DNA of 64,000 bases from Aradus depressus. Taxonomy: Eukaryota > Arthropoda > Insecta > Hemiptera > Aradidae. The notes beneath the pieces were generated by a model, which searched no databases, had not been told where the DNA came from, and saw only the letters and a program-made list of their open reading frames with translations. Made by a program: the position numbers and the translations under genes. Shown here one piece after another: positions 44,775 to 56,612 of the stretch. How positions within the stretch are numbered: position 1 is the stretch's first letter; the number at the start of each line of letters is the position of its first letter. The stretch is from positions 58,111,213 through 58,175,212 of the forward strand of contig OY759215.1 of NCBI GenBank assembly GCA_963662175.1, read 5' to 3'.

Positions 44775-44965
44775 TAGCCTTACTGTGAGAGTCCTAAATG
44801 TTGTCTACCCAGGTTTAGTTACCTAAGGTATGGAGGGAGCTTTAACGAGTACCTGACATCGCACAGGCTTGGGACCATCCCTTAACGTCCCATCCTAAGG
44901 AATGCTGATCAATGTTTTTTACCTCCCACCTACCAGATAGAAAAACCTAAGGACCTCGGCCGAAA
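44775..44965 (-). mobile_element. SINE family 1, central fragment
   Basis: Contains ACTGTGAGAGTCCTAAATGT, CCCAGGTTTAGTTACC, TTTAACGAGTACCTGACATC, GACCATCCCTTAACGTCCCA and ACCTAAGGACCTCGGCC in the SINE 1 minus-strand order. Head and tail are missing. Confidence 0.75.
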
Positions 44966-45857
44966 TGAGTATCTATTGAATACATACGATAATCAATGAA
45001 GTTTTTAAATGGAGACATCTTATACAAATCAGTTTCAATAGGAATGCTCTTGAAAGGGCCTTAAAAGCCACTTCTAGTCATGATGTGCCCCGATAGTTGC
45101 CGACTCGATCCAATTTCTTTTCAATAGCAACGGGTATATGAAACTCCTGTTCCATGTCTGCACGGATCTGACTAGCTTAGTTTACCAAGAAAGAAGTTTT
45201 GGACCGTTGAGAAGTGGGGACAACATACAAACTTTCGGAGACAACTCCATACAAATCATGGGAGACAATCTTAAGAGACAACTGCTTCTTCATGGATAAG
45301 TACAGTTTGGGAGACTAATCGCCTTGTTCGCTTATTTCTGTTAGTTCACAATGTTACTTTTTAGTTTTATTTTCTGGGGTGCTGCGAATATATCAATTTT
45401 AGTGTAATTGCCGGTGGTATCAAAAAAGATTGAGGAGCGCTGCATCAGCAAATGTCTATGGGTTGAGTAACTCATTATTGTACGCTAAATAAATCCAGAA
45501 GACAGATATAATGTTTTTTTTTTTTTCTTTTACAGATTTATACAAAAATGTGCTGAAAACTGAAGCTTTTTAATCTGTTGTTTTCCCAGAAGTTAGGAGC
45601 TGAATCAGGAAAGTAAACCGAAGTAATTAGAACTTTGTGCTTAGTAAGATTTACGAACAAAGTGTAAGCTCATTTGTGGAAAAGTCCCTCCCTACCTCGG
45701 GGAGCCAACGCAGTCGTACCTTTCCGTTGAGCTCATCTGTATTATAACAAAAAACAGGGAAAAGTAACCAACTTACTTTGTTGTGGAATCCAGAAAGTGA
45801 AAATGTCGTTTCGTATTTTAAAAAAAAAATTATTTTAAAATACTATTCGTGTTCAAG
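44966..45857. other. Unassigned DNA
   Basis: No gene or named repeat recognised. Confidence 0.4.
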
Positions 45858-46440
45858 CAGTAGTAGTAGGACTTTCATATACCAACCATGCTTTTACAGA
45901 TCTCTCTCTCTCTCTCTCTTTAAACTTCACTTATTTAAAATATTTCCTATGAAAATCTATTTTCTATTACTTTTAGGCTCTATAACTTAGGTCATATTGA
46001 TCGTATATCAAATCTGAAGCACATTAGCGATTGGAACTTTAATAAGGAACATTTTTAGTAGAGCCGATTTTTCAATAGAACCAAGCGTTTTCGGGTGAAT
46101 CAAGGGAGTAAAATGATGTGTTTATAAACAAAATTTCAAGTAGGTTTTCGCCATGTATCTCGAATACCGATCTGCGAAAAATCAAGTTTCATATAATATG
46201 TACAGGTGCCTACAACTTCTCCTTGAAAATATTATTGGTTAGGTCGTAAACAAAAGCAGTCTTGGAAACTGTAATTAGGGCCTTCAGTAAAGTGGATCTA
46301 AGTTAGCACATGTGACCCCTTAATTCCAAATTTCAAGTTCAGTGTTACAATCGTTTTGTTGCTCACAACTTTCCAATCACTCACACACACATATCTCTGT
46401 TTTGTGAGCCTCCGATACTTTCAGCATCCTTAAGAGCTTT
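45858..46440 (+). repeat. MITE P left arm followed by dispersed repeat family B
   Basis: TAGGACTTTCATATACCAAC and CATGCTTTTACAGATCTCTC correspond to the MITE P left arm, here with a (TC)n run. Family B follows: TTTTCGGGTGAATCAAGG, GTAGGTTTTCGCCATGTATC, CATGTGACCCCTTAATTCCA, GCTCACAACTTTCCAATCAC. The order of parts is as at 58.65 kb. No coding frame. Confidence 0.55.
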
Positions 46441-46506
46441 CTTGGGTTCCTAAATTTTAACTAATTACGACCCATAGGTTTTTTCGATGTATCGAGTCGT
46501 ATGCTG

Positions 46507-46749
46507 CTAACAATAATAGCTTAAAAATAATTTGGTGTAAAACCTCTGTTCCGGGATCTTCCCTCCTTTCTTGAACAACTCGGCCTGTAAGTTATCCATT
46601 TCTGCAACCTTCCCTTCCATCATGGAGATGGGGTAGAGATCCTCATCTACTTCGATAGGGTTATGGCGGTTAAGAAATTCTTTGTAAAATTCCTTCCGGA
46701 CTGATAGGATTTTGTTTCTTGCAGCTACCATCCGTTCTGACATTTTCAT
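46507..46749 (-). CDS. Short ORF, possible retroelement Gag fragment or exon
   Basis: 80 codons starting MKMSERMVAARNKILSVRKE. The composition looks protein-like, unlike the repeat-driven frames around it: charged, helical, with EVDEDLYPISMMEGKVAEMD and LQAELFKKGGKIPEQ. The layout (helix, acidic patch, helix) recalls the N-terminal Gag region of some BEL/Pao elements, but no definite motif is present. There is no visible splice evidence. It may be a transposon scrap, a host exon or chance. Confidence 0.25.
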   Translation of the reverse strand: MKMSERMVAARNKILSVRKEFYKEFLNRHNPIEVDEDLYPISMMEGKVAEMDNLQAELFKKGGKIPEQRFYTKLFLSYYC

Positions 46750-47140
46750 CTAGGACAACCCTGGCTGAAAAATTCAGCTCACATCAGATGTTCTGGTAGA
46801 TTTCCTTCGCCAATCCTACGTTTTTCAAAAGATCTATCCTGGACCTCGAACGAGTAATTAGGCAGAGATCTAGAGACCCGGAGATAGCGGAGTCATGGCG
46901 ATATAGATTAATAATTTACTTTTAAGTTCTTCTTAGCAAACGAAGTAGAAGATTGAAAATGAAAGTAAAACGAACAAATTGGTTAAGCACAGAGATAGAA
47001 AAGGACTCGAGGTGGAGATTAATAAAAGACAATACTCGATAGTCAGCAAGAATATTCATCTGGAGCAGGAGTTACATATTAGGGCCCTCTCCCAAATATC
47101 TCAACCAACTCTACGTTGTAGGAGGTGGACAGAAGACTTC

Positions 47141-47350
47141 GATGGAACGACAGGTGCCTTCACACGAGGGAACACGATGGAACGACAGGTGCCTTCACAC
47201 GAGTGAACACGATGGAACCACAGGTGCCCACACACGAGTGAACACGATGGAACCACAGGTGCCCACACACGAGTGAACACGATGGAACCACAGGTGCCCA
47301 CACACGAGTGAACACGATTGAACCACAGGTGCCCACACACGAGTGAACAT
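47141..47350. repeat. 35-bp minisatellite, six units
   Basis: Six units of 35 bp: GATGGAACCACAGGTGCCCA then CACACGAGTGAACAC. The first two units carry variants (GGAACGACAGGTGCCTT). An open frame across it on the minus strand is repeat-driven. Confidence 0.9.
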
Positions 47351-47979
47351 GTCCCCGGGCTTTGTCTGCTGTCTACAGAACCATTTATAGAAAATTGTTT
47401 CTTATCATAGACTAAAAGCTGGTGCATGATTTTCAATTTATTCGATCTGTGAAGAGGTCAAAAGGGCTGCTCTGCCTACAGGAACCATCCTGTTCCATGT
47501 GATGTTCATGAAGTGATTATTGCATAATAACAACTTATAGCCGAAAATCCGTTCCAAAAAGAAGTAAACTTTACCCACATCACCGTTTGATGAAGTTTTT
47601 AAAAAAGAGAAGGAAAAAAATAATGGGAATATGTAAATAGAATGATAAAGCGGGATAGGTAGGGTTGGTGTATACAATCTAGGGAGGGATTGGTCCCCTG
47701 AAATACAGCCCACAACCCACACATTTCTACCGCTATCTCAATAATGTTTTTTTTTTTTTTTACCCCAGAGAGAAGCACGGGTTTTGAGGTCGAGTTTGTT
47801 TTTTATTTTCTTCTCTGATAATCCTGGTTTTGATGGCTATTCCGAGGAAGAAGAGTGAATTTGATTATTCCAAGTTACAAGTCACAATTTCGTGGATTAT
47901 CAGGCAAAACTTGTATTTTATTTAACCGTGAATTGATAAAATTGTGTTAAATGAATTCAATAGTTTCAAAATGTATTAC
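47351..47979. other. Unassigned DNA
   Basis: No feature recognised; a T run lies near 47747. Confidence 0.4.
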
Positions 47980-48485
47980 CTCAAAACGAATTAATCAATT
48001 AACTTTCCGCTCCCTCTCCAAAACCAGTCGATCGGATGCGTTAATAATCAATAGTTGACTTACATAAGGTCATACTAAATTCTGTGTACATAAATTCATT
48101 ACATCGGTAGTTATTAGGGTTTTTGAATTGAGCTCCCCTCTGATCCACCCTTTCCTTTCGGCTGATACCGCTGAAAATTAATTAGTGTTGTCCTTATGGG
48201 ACTCTGAATATACATATGAAATTTCATGTCAGTACATTCATTAAAACGGCAGTTATTAGAGTTTTTAAGGAAAGACTCTCACCTAATTCCCCCATTCCTT
48301 ATCGTGTTCACATTTTCCATTTTTGGAATCTGGAGGTCGGAAATCATGAAATTTCGTTGAAAACATCGCATCGAATTTCTGGCCGATTACATTACTTTAT
48401 ATATATATTTATACATATATTTGGAATCTGGAGGTCGGAAAACATGAAATTCATTGGAAAACTTCAATATCGAATATTTCGACCG

Positions 48486-48549
<64 letters not shown>

Positions 48550-48780
48550 CAGTCAAAATATTCGATATTGAAGTTTTGTATGGAATTTCATGTTTTCCGA
48601 CCTCCAGATTCCAAAAATGAAAAAAAAAAATTTTTGTTTGACTGTGAACACGATAACTCCCGATAGAATGAATTTATCACAACGAAATTTTATATGTGCG
48701 TCCAGAACCCCTCGAAGGACATCATCTATGGATTGTCAGCCAAATCGACTAAAGGGAATGAGAATATATAGTATGTATCA
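47980..48780. repeat. Dispersed repeat family A, inverted pair around a TA microsatellite
   Basis: A forward copy (about 47985-48490) runs to GACCGATTAT. An alternating TA tract of nearly 60 bp follows (48489-48546). Then a reverse copy (about 48547-48780) begins ATAATCAGTCAAAATATTCG. The forward copy also has its last 110 bp duplicated (ATTTGGAATCTGGAGGTCGG twice). The two family ends and the TA tract make a potential large hairpin. Confidence 0.7.
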
Positions 48781-49984
48781 GAATAAAGTGTAACCTTCCC
48801 TGACGTTTGAATTAGCGGTTGTATCCAAATGGGATAAAGTGTGATCTTCATTATGTTGACTTAGCCCTCCACCTGAGGCGCTATATAGTAATTTTAAAAC
48901 GTCGAATGGAAAGAGAGGTTAAGTTGAAACGCATTTTTATGATCTTTTAAAAATAAGAAAATGTCCGAAACATTTTTTTCATATCCTTCATAATTGCAGG
49001 ATGTAAATAAAACATCGATATTATAAAAATCCTCATTATACATCCACACTCAACCTATCTCATATAAGTAAAGTTTTCCTGTTTCTCAGTCCCCTTAGTA
49101 TAGCCATCATTATTTTTTACATCACATCATATCCCATTTGTGTAAGAATAAAATTCTTATTCAGAGTAACGAATGATGGATTACAAAACTTATGTGGTTG
49201 TTGGCTGAGTACGTTCCTGAAGTTCTGTGCATCCTGTGTCTGTCAGAGAAAGGTGTAAGTTCTCAGAAGGCTGATTGGCTACAATATTCGAACGTGGAAC
49301 TCCTTACAACAAGAGGTCCCAGCTTTGACCCCCATCTCCTTCAGTCTATATATATTATAATGTATTGAACGTCTTAGGATTAGAGAGCAGAATACATTTT
49401 GAGGAAGTAAAGTTAGTAGAGGCTGACAATCGCTGAGGTTCTAAGTTCTCTGCTACTGTCACGACTGTGTCCAACGAGTACTTCGACGAGCTACTCGTGA
49501 ATTAACCAGGCTTCAGTCGTCAGCTCCACATCCTTGGGCTGACTAAGTCATGAGCTCCCGTCACCTTCATTGCAAGCTAATCCCGAGCTTGTCCTAATCA
49601 TCCTGAGACGGCATCCATTGCTTCACAACTTAGTTTTCTTAGCTCCTAAATGAATGTCATTAAAAACTAAATTGACGTTCATTTTTAGGGCATCAATTCA
49701 TATTATTTGATACTCCATTTGTAGGTTTACAAATTATTTAAATTAAATTAAAATAAAAAAGTTATAATTTTCCTTAACTAATTTATCTAAACGGTTTATA
49801 CATATTCTAACCTCTTTTATAATATTATTATTCATACTAGAGTTACTAGAATAAAATGCTTTGGGTCGGTGGGCTCCTTGGATTGACAAGAGATCAGTTA
49901 AATATGTTAATTTGCCTCAGTGTTAGAACCAATGCTACTTGGGTTTGTAACTATAGATAATATGTTGATTTGCCAGGTTAAATA
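48781..49984. other. Unassigned DNA
   Basis: No gene or named repeat recognised. Confidence 0.4.
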
Positions 49985-50290
49985 AGTTGATATGGCTGCT
50001 GAGTGGGATTCGAACCCCTGCTCCTTAGTTTGGTAAAATGAGAGATCTGCGAAAAAAAAAATGGTTTTTGCTCGGTAGGACTTGAACCCCTGCTTCTTGG
50101 CGTGGTAACATGAGAGATCTGTAAAAAGAAGTTGATTTGGCACTGCGAGATTCGAAATTCTTCTCCTTAGATTGGTAACATTAGTGATCTACTAAAAAGT
50201 TGATTTATTTCGGTGAGTTTGGAAGCCAAAGTTGATTTGGCTAACATAAGTGGAATTCGCATTCATGCTCTTTGGCTTGGTAACGTGACC
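49985..50290 (-). repeat. Tandem array of tRNA 3'-half-like units
   Basis: Four diverged units of about 70 bp. On the minus strand each reads roughly CTCATGTTACCAAGCCAAGG, AGCAGGGGTTCGAATCCC and CCGAGCAAATCAAC. GGTTCGAATCCC is a canonical tRNA T-arm and polymerase III B-box. No D-arm or full cloverleaf is evident, so these are not tRNA genes. Confidence 0.65.
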
Positions 50291-51644
50291 CCCGCTTCGC
50301 GTACTCGGGGTTTCGCACTTTTCAGACAATAAAAACGTTACACTTTTTGTCTTTGGCAAGTTCGGGACGGTTCGCCAAGTCGGTTTGTTTCACCCGTTTA
50401 GGTTCCGAATAAAGTTCCAATCATTTCTAGCCTCTCTATGTAACGTACGGATATGTACTAAGTGCAATCTCGTCCCAAAAGTTTTATTGTATGGATGGAC
50501 ACTGTTTTTAAATTCTCATTTTAACGGGAGAGAGGGGGTGAGGCCGAAGAATTTCTTCTACAAGTTTTTTAGGTGAAGGCCGGAGCTCCAATGTTTTCAA
50601 GGGGATATCTGTAATATCAAACATTTAAAATTCTCCAAAATTTGATCTGCTGCAGTTTAGATGTATAGAAACAAAACCTTGTTGTTAAAATGCACTCCAC
50701 TGAGCTGGAACGCAAAAGGAACTTAAAAAATAAGTAGTGTAACGGAACGAGTGGAACGGTTCCATGGTTTTGCTGGAACGGTCCCCACTGGCCTCAGTCA
50801 TGTCAACTCTTGTACCCGACCACTCTTTTTTGGCACCCAAGGCGATGTAAAACCTCCTTAGAGGTAAGGATGCTTCACGAACCACAATGCTCCTATTGAT
50901 TCCACCATTATTGTCAATATTCTCTCTGGTGTTGGCTTTTATTTTTTCGTACAATAGCTCTTCTCATCCCCCCCTTATGAATTATTTAACATCAGTTCCT
51001 CTCGCTTAAAGAAGAAATCAACAAGTTCATTTGGACCCTAAAAGGGTTCATTTGGAGGAAAAATGAGAAACATTGGTATTTCATATTTTGCCGATGCATT
51101 CGGTGAGAGCATACACCGACCAGTCTGTATAAGTTTACACTTTCTATACATCACGAGAGCTATCAGGTAAAAACACTTTCCTTCGCCTACAAACTTTGGA
51201 TACTCATACAAATAATGGAATTAATTTAAATTATTCCGTTTTTTCTATATTTTCCAACTGATGCTGAAAATTTGACATTTGTATTGGACATTCCTCAGAG
51301 AGTGAGAGCATGAAGAGCGATGTGTTTTTTTTCAGCATTAGTTGTCACATTGAAGAACCGAGAACAAACATAACAATTTTGAAGGAGAGAGAGGGGGGGG
51401 GGGGGGGGGGGATATGAAATGAGTGCTAGGGTATTGAGGGGATTTTCATGAAATTTCAGAGTACACAGTAGCAAGCATCCGTATAAGACAAGATCAGCGG
51501 AGCAACAATCTGCTGAACATCAAAAAACCAAATTATCTATCCTAGACCAGGAATACCCGAATTTTTTTATTTATGCAGAGGAGGGCGAGTATGTGAAAAA
51601 CTAATTCTGTGTCCCAAAACCATTGAACTTTTTAACTTATAAAG
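50291..51644. other. Unassigned DNA
   Basis: No gene recognised. A G run of about 18 lies near 51393. The open frame at 50685-50954 (minus) has no recognised domain. Confidence 0.4.
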
Positions 51645-51925
51645 GGCGCCGATAGCTCAGAGGTAGCGTGCTAACCTACTGTGGTCAAGATCGCCGGCTC
51701 GAAACACGGTCAAGGCCCAGAAAGAACATAAAAAACATTTAGCACGTCGTCCTTCAAATGGGACGTTAAGCGATGGGCCCGAGCCTGTGTCTCTACACTA
51801 GGTGGATAAACCTGGCTAGGCAATAGTTAGACTCCCACAATAGAGTCGGGCTCATGTCCAACAGAGCGATAAAAGAGTGCTCTGGTAATAGGCGATATGA
51901 CCTTGTAGCTGCTAAGTTTACTGTC
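51645..51925 (+). mobile_element. SINE family 1, plus-strand copy
   Basis: Starts GGGCGCCGATAGCTCAGAGG (A-box TAGCTCAGAGG), B-box-like GGCTCGAAACACG, then GGACGTTAAGCGATGGGCCC, GAGTCGGGCTCATGTCCAAC and GGCGATATGACCTTGTAGCT. The central region is shorter than in the 61.5-kb copy and diverged, so it is older. Confidence 0.8.
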
Positions 51926-53162
51926 GGGGAAACGGCCCTTTGTTTATATTTCGTTCAAAAGTTTGAAAAAAAAAAACTGAATGGCTAAAGATGCACAGCA
52001 TGCTGCTACGTCTGTGCAACCCACAGTCCGTAAAGGAATGAAAAGGGAATAAGGAGTGCGATCGGGAATCTAATAAGATGGAAGTTGCGCCTGCGTCCTT
52101 GCTTCACATGTGTCTATGCTTCACCTGCGTTCTTGCTTCACCTGTTCCTTTCTTCACTATGAACCAATTAACATCTATTAGCAGCCAATATTTCTAGTGA
52201 ATTCGGACAGAGGGTTACATGAGTTTGGAAATATTGGCGGGAGGGGGAGGGAGGTAGTCTGTTTGTTCAAGTGATTTTCCCCCACAGATAAATAAATGGA
52301 GGCTCCCCCCTCCCAAGTTGATGGGGCCTGGAGCCGTGCGCTTTCTTCCAGTAAAACAATGAGGGCCGCTCCTTTCAAACTCCTTAAAACAAACTTTGGA
52401 CCCACATGAATTTCATGAGTTTTCTCTCCCCTCTGCCCTCCTCCACACGATTTTTATGATCTATCTCTTCCTAAGCATCGGTCAGGACCCGCAACTCTCA
52501 CAAAGACCGACGTCTATTCCTCAACAATCGCTCAGAATCCTCAATATTGCTCTTCAACTGTATGAATTATTGATATATTCGAAACTAAGTTGCCAGTGGC
52601 CTATACATTTTTTTTTGGCGGGGGAGGAGTGGGGTCATGCGTAGGAGGGAAAAATTATCAATGATCCGTAAAAGAAATGTTTGATTACATTTTTTTCGCA
52701 CTTTTATGGCTTTGCACCTTTGTATCCTTCCACGTCCCATCAAATAAAAGTCATCTGTGTCCTCTACTTGATATAGCTGGGGAAGTTAACGGAGTAATTT
52801 TGAGGAGCTTGGGTTCCTACTCGAAATGTACTAAGACATCAACGATGAGGGATGAGCATTGTGTTTTCATCATTTGTTGGATGGAGTTAATAGGTCGGTG
52901 CCGAGTGGATGTGAGGATGTTCAGACTTTAAAAGATCTCTGTTATAAGACGTCACAGCATAAGTAAGCAATGATCTTACAGGCAGTAAAATAAAAAAAAA
53001 CATTCTTAATTGGTTTGAAACGTTCTTAAACATTTGAATATTTGATTTGACTTGACTACGTACAGGCAAGGAAAGCACAATCAGACACAACTAACAAAAA
53101 GCTGTCGAAATTTCTACCTATCAAGCTTTACCACAAAAAAAGTTTGTTAATATGAACTAAAG
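51926..53162. other. Unassigned DNA
   Basis: Short open frames at 52396-52644 and 52677-52931 have no recognisable domain. No named repeat seen. Confidence 0.35.
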
Positions 53163-53360
53163 GAAGAACACCCCCGCGGCATCGAGACTGCAGAACATGA
53201 GATCCTCCAATGTCCGCTGTACGAACAAGCTAGGGTGGAGTTGGTTCATGAGAGAGGATCGTATTTGGGACTGGATCTACTGCAAATAGTGACGGAAACA
53301 AACTACCCCATCTTCTGCCGATTCGTCGACTCCTGGCGGGAGCAAAAGCAGGCACTGTAA
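53163..53360 (+). pseudogene. C-terminal tail of a non-LTR retrotransposon ORF2
   Basis: 66 codons beginning EEHPRGIETAEHEILQCPLY and continuing EQARVEL to FCRFVDSWREQKQAL and a stop. The ETAEHxxxxCPLYxxAR pattern is the usual end of LINE ORF2 after RNase H. The upstream cysteines and the rest of the protein are missing, so this is a 5'-truncated copy. The following 130 bases, ending near ACTAAATAAATAG, are probably its 3' untranslated region. Confidence 0.7.
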
Positions 53361-53917
53361 CATGGGCTAAGGATGATCGGCGCAATTGTTCCACCGATGG
53401 CCGATCCCCAGTCCCTCAGTAACCCCTCGTTCCCCGAGCTCTTCTCGCCACGTTTGATATTGCAAGGCCTTCTTTTAACACTAAATAAATAGTTAATAGG
53501 AACTGACGGTACTTACCCAAGTTAAAGTCTTCGAAGAGAAAGGGCATCGACTTTGAGGGCCTCCTGGACATCCTTCCTGGAAAAAATGATAATAAAAATA
53601 AATATAGAAATCATTCCAAATTAAAAAATAAAAATTGCATCTTGAGTCATGGATTTTTTTGGAATAAAGTAAAACTTTGGTACGGTTAATGCCCCTATTC
53701 CTCGAGACATCTAATTTACCGTTTCATTACGATATTTTAATATTGTTTTTTTAATGTATCTATTCATTGCAGGTCCACCCGGCGATATCCGGTAAGTTGC
53801 TTTAAGCAGGTTGGTAACTAGATCGGTAAGATGGCCATGTCCATGTTAAAAATGCTTTTCCTACAAACAAATATTGATATTAATTAACAGCTGTTAAAAA
53901 CATATCATGGTTTTTTG

Positions 53918-54108
53918 TTTGTTTTTTTGGCCTTATATTAGCCATGTCATTGTATTATCTAGTTATTTACCACATCCATGGCCCCGGGAGGGAGTTCTAT
54001 CTACCAAATAAAACTCACTCCCGGACGGGTTTCGAACCCGCAAACCAAGATGAGACCACGCGAACAAAACCCCTACGCTCTAGCCCGCACGGCTACCATG
54101 GCTCCCTA
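53918..54108 (-). mobile_element. tRNA-derived SINE family 2, reverse copy
   Basis: On the minus strand: GGAGCCATGGTAGCCGTGCG (A-box region), GGTTCGAAACCCG (B-box), GGAGTGAGTTTTATTTGGTA, CCATGGATGTGGTAAATAAC and GACATGGCTAATATAAGGCC, ending in an A-rich tract. Co-linear with the 43.55-kb copy. Confidence 0.8.
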
Positions 54109-54249
54109 TGGTAGGTTTAAAAAACAGGTAAATAACTAGAAAGTAAAACAATTTTAAAAAATATAAAAAAACAAGTTTTACCTAAATACTAAAACTCAAA
54201 AAATAAACGGGAGAAGAATATAACTGTGAAAAGTATATTATTTTTCAGT

Positions 54250-54625
54250 TTTTGAAAAGATATTGTATGCAATCTCTTTTTGACCTAGGTATTGTCGTTA
54301 TGGGGTTTTGGTCTCACATACATAATTTCGTGCAGTTATATTCATCCTATCGGCAGTTATTAGACCGTTTTCTTTCAGCCTCCCCCCTAATAACCTCTCC
54401 CTTTTGGTCGATTTGGCTGAAAAACAATAGGTGTCGTCGTAAGAGGGTTATGAATTCACATTTAAAATTTCGTGTTGATACATTCATTCTATCGGGAGTT
54501 ATCGTGTTCACAGACACACAGAATTTTTTTTTTTTTTCATATTTGGAATCTAGAGGTCGGAAAACATGAAATTTTGTTGAAAACTCCGCACCGAATTTTT
54601 GACCGATTACCGATTTTTACGGCTT
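54250..54625 (+). repeat. Dispersed repeat family A, copy near 54.3 kb
   Basis: Contains TTTCGTGCAGTTATATTCAT, GATTTGGCTGAAAAACAATA, TTATCGTGTTCACAGACACA, GAGGTCGGAAAACATGAAAT and GACCGATTAC. The family end is intact; the front palindrome is missing. Confidence 0.65.
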
Positions 54626-55439
54626 CTGCAATTTTAACAAGCAACGGGGATAGCGTATCAACAAGTGGATCAGACAGAGCCGCCATATTTATTGTGATTA
54701 ATAGGAGAAATGACCATTTATAGTGGACGGGAGCGGGGGCAAAAAATGGACTCATTTGACTGATAATGGTCAAACTGAACTGGACATGAGTTTGATACAG
54801 AGAGGGTGGAAATAAATCGAAATGGGACGGGGAGTTGTTCCAAAATCTAATTGGGCTGGTTCCATTTGTCATGACGGTGTGTCGAGGCTGTCGAACCGAG
54901 TCGAGGCCAGGGTTCGACTTGGCTTGAAGGGAGTGCAAGCGACGGCCAGCACGTGACTATTTTATATAAGCAAGTGTCCAAGCGAGTTGTTACTTGCCCA
55001 CGACGGACAGTCTCCATCCCACCAACACAAATTAGAAAAAAAATAAGTTTAGCTATTCTAAGAGCTTCTTGAGACTGCAACTGACAAGCTATGTTTTCTC
55101 AACCCCAACAATATTTTTGGAGAACACTATACGTCGAAGACGGTATATTTCGTATAAAATAGCGTTTCGCGCTACTAACGGGAGTCCGACGTCTGTCTGC
55201 CCGATATTTTGGAAATTATTGAAGCTGTATGTATAACTGAAACTCTCCGTAAAATTAAAGGGTGCTAAGTTAGCCTATTGAGAAATCAATCATTTCAGGT
55301 TGTATTGAATAATCCCGCTTTCAATAACATTTTCAGCTGAAGTACCCTGCGCTGCCTCTGAGAATCACTTTTTTTAACATTAAAATAACCTGTCATTTAT
55401 CAAGGATCAATTAGTTTAAAGAATTTTGAATAAAAAATT
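54626..55439. other. Unassigned DNA
   Basis: Open frames on the minus strand (54537-54938, 54847-55080) have no recognisable domain. Nothing else recognised. Confidence 0.35.
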
Positions 55440-55625
55440 TGTCGGTGAATCGCAATGCACTTTCCTGCCTCGAATTAATAAAGTCTTCTTCCCATCAGCC
55501 GAATCGGCTGAAAATCTAAAGAGATCTTACTCAGGAACCTATCATCCCAAGTATAAAATTTAATTTTGATATTGATTCCATGTTCTAAATCAGCTATACT
55601 CGAGGTTCTTGTGAGAATATCTTCC
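55440..55625 (+). repeat. Dispersed repeat family A, decayed copy
   Basis: GTCGGTGAATCGCAATGCAC, CTCGAATTAATAAAGTC and CCGAATCGGCTGAAAATCTA follow family A order with many differences. Confidence 0.45.
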
Positions 55626-55749
55626 AAATTTCGCTGAGAACTCCCTGTTACCCAAATCCATGAGGGTGCTTCTTGGAGTTATATCGCACTTTCATCGCAG
55701 AGCTATATCATTGCCATAGAGGGTCAAGACACCATGGTTCACTATATAA

Positions 55750-56260
55750 GTCCACCATGTCCGCTCTTCAGAGCATTCAAACGCTAATCAGCAACAGATC
55801 AATCTACAATGTGCAATAACTCTTGGCAAGGTGAGTTGTTTCGTCCCCTCGAACGTAGATAGAGAGAGTAACGAAGCGGCTGATGAAGCAGCAAAATCTC
55901 CTGATGTGACGCTACCAGCTTACCTGAAGAACTGGCTCCGTCGGGAAATAAGACAGGCCTGGGATGAGTTGGGGGCATCCACACAAGCTGAGAACTAACA
56001 AGGAGAATACTGACGAGTGGAGGAGTTCGGATAGACCGGAGGAGATGTCTGATGCGGCTCCCTCGGCACCTCATCAACAGGCTGGCCAGCCTCCGGGCTG
56101 TGGCAAGTAAGTGGCCTCGCTTCTCTCCACCACATACTGCAATAGTTTGTGACCCGGGTACAAAGATCAGCTGATCACGGAAGGGTTCATTCTACGACTT
56201 CATCAGCTACTGGGAGATAACATCAACATTGTAGTTGCCCTGATGACGATGATGAAAAAA
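55750..56260 (+). pseudogene. Decayed non-LTR RNase H and zinc-tail fragment, relative of the 25.9-kb copy
   Basis: The frame near 55757 reads TMSALQSIQTLISNRSIYNV, equivalent to the SxSALQSI helix after the RNase H SDS motif. A later frame gives CFVPSNVDRESNEAADEAAK and YLKNWLRREIRQAWDELGAS. The zinc-tail is recognisable as RRRCLMRL, then RHLINRLAS, but the cysteine and histidine pattern is broken. The order and text match the fragment at 25,865-26,344 (LTHGHLFNRVAAPGC). Several stops and shifts show a pseudogene. Confidence 0.8.
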
Positions 56261-56289
56261 TATCACCCCATAACTCTAAAAACAAAAAC

Positions 56290-56612
56290 CTTGTTTAGCT
56301 CTTATATTGTCTAATTCCACAAAATAATATAGGTACGTATAATGCCAACATCAGAACAAAGTTCAAAAGTCATTTTTTGTTAATTTTTGAACATTGTGCT
56401 GACGATGGTGAGAGCCAAAACTGGTATTATTATATGTATACATATGTAAACAAGTAAGATACCCCAAAAAATTGATTGTGCGTTTGTTAGTGGGGATACT
56501 CACAAGTAATTTGAGACGTCAAACTTAAATTTTCATCCATGAACTTCTGACATATATTGAATCAATTGATATACATTTAATTTTGGAGAATTAGACAATA
56601 TAAAAGTTAAGT
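56290..56612. mobile_element. Penelope-like terminal motif inside a short inverted repeat
   Basis: Outer arms CTTATATTGTCTAATTCCAC (56301-56320) and AGAATTAGACAATATAAAAG (about 56587-56606) are inverted. Between them lies GCTGACGATGGTGAGAGCCA followed by AAACTGGTA (56398-56427), the same motif order as at 3147. No reverse transcriptase is nearby. The small size fits a terminal repeat left after truncation. Confidence 0.4.

Noticed and set aside
47101..47436. 111-codon minus-strand frame
   Set aside because: It crosses the 35-bp minisatellite, whose repeated text accounts for most of it.
48216..48666. Frames ending in long YIYIYI runs
   Set aside because: They are produced by the TA microsatellite.
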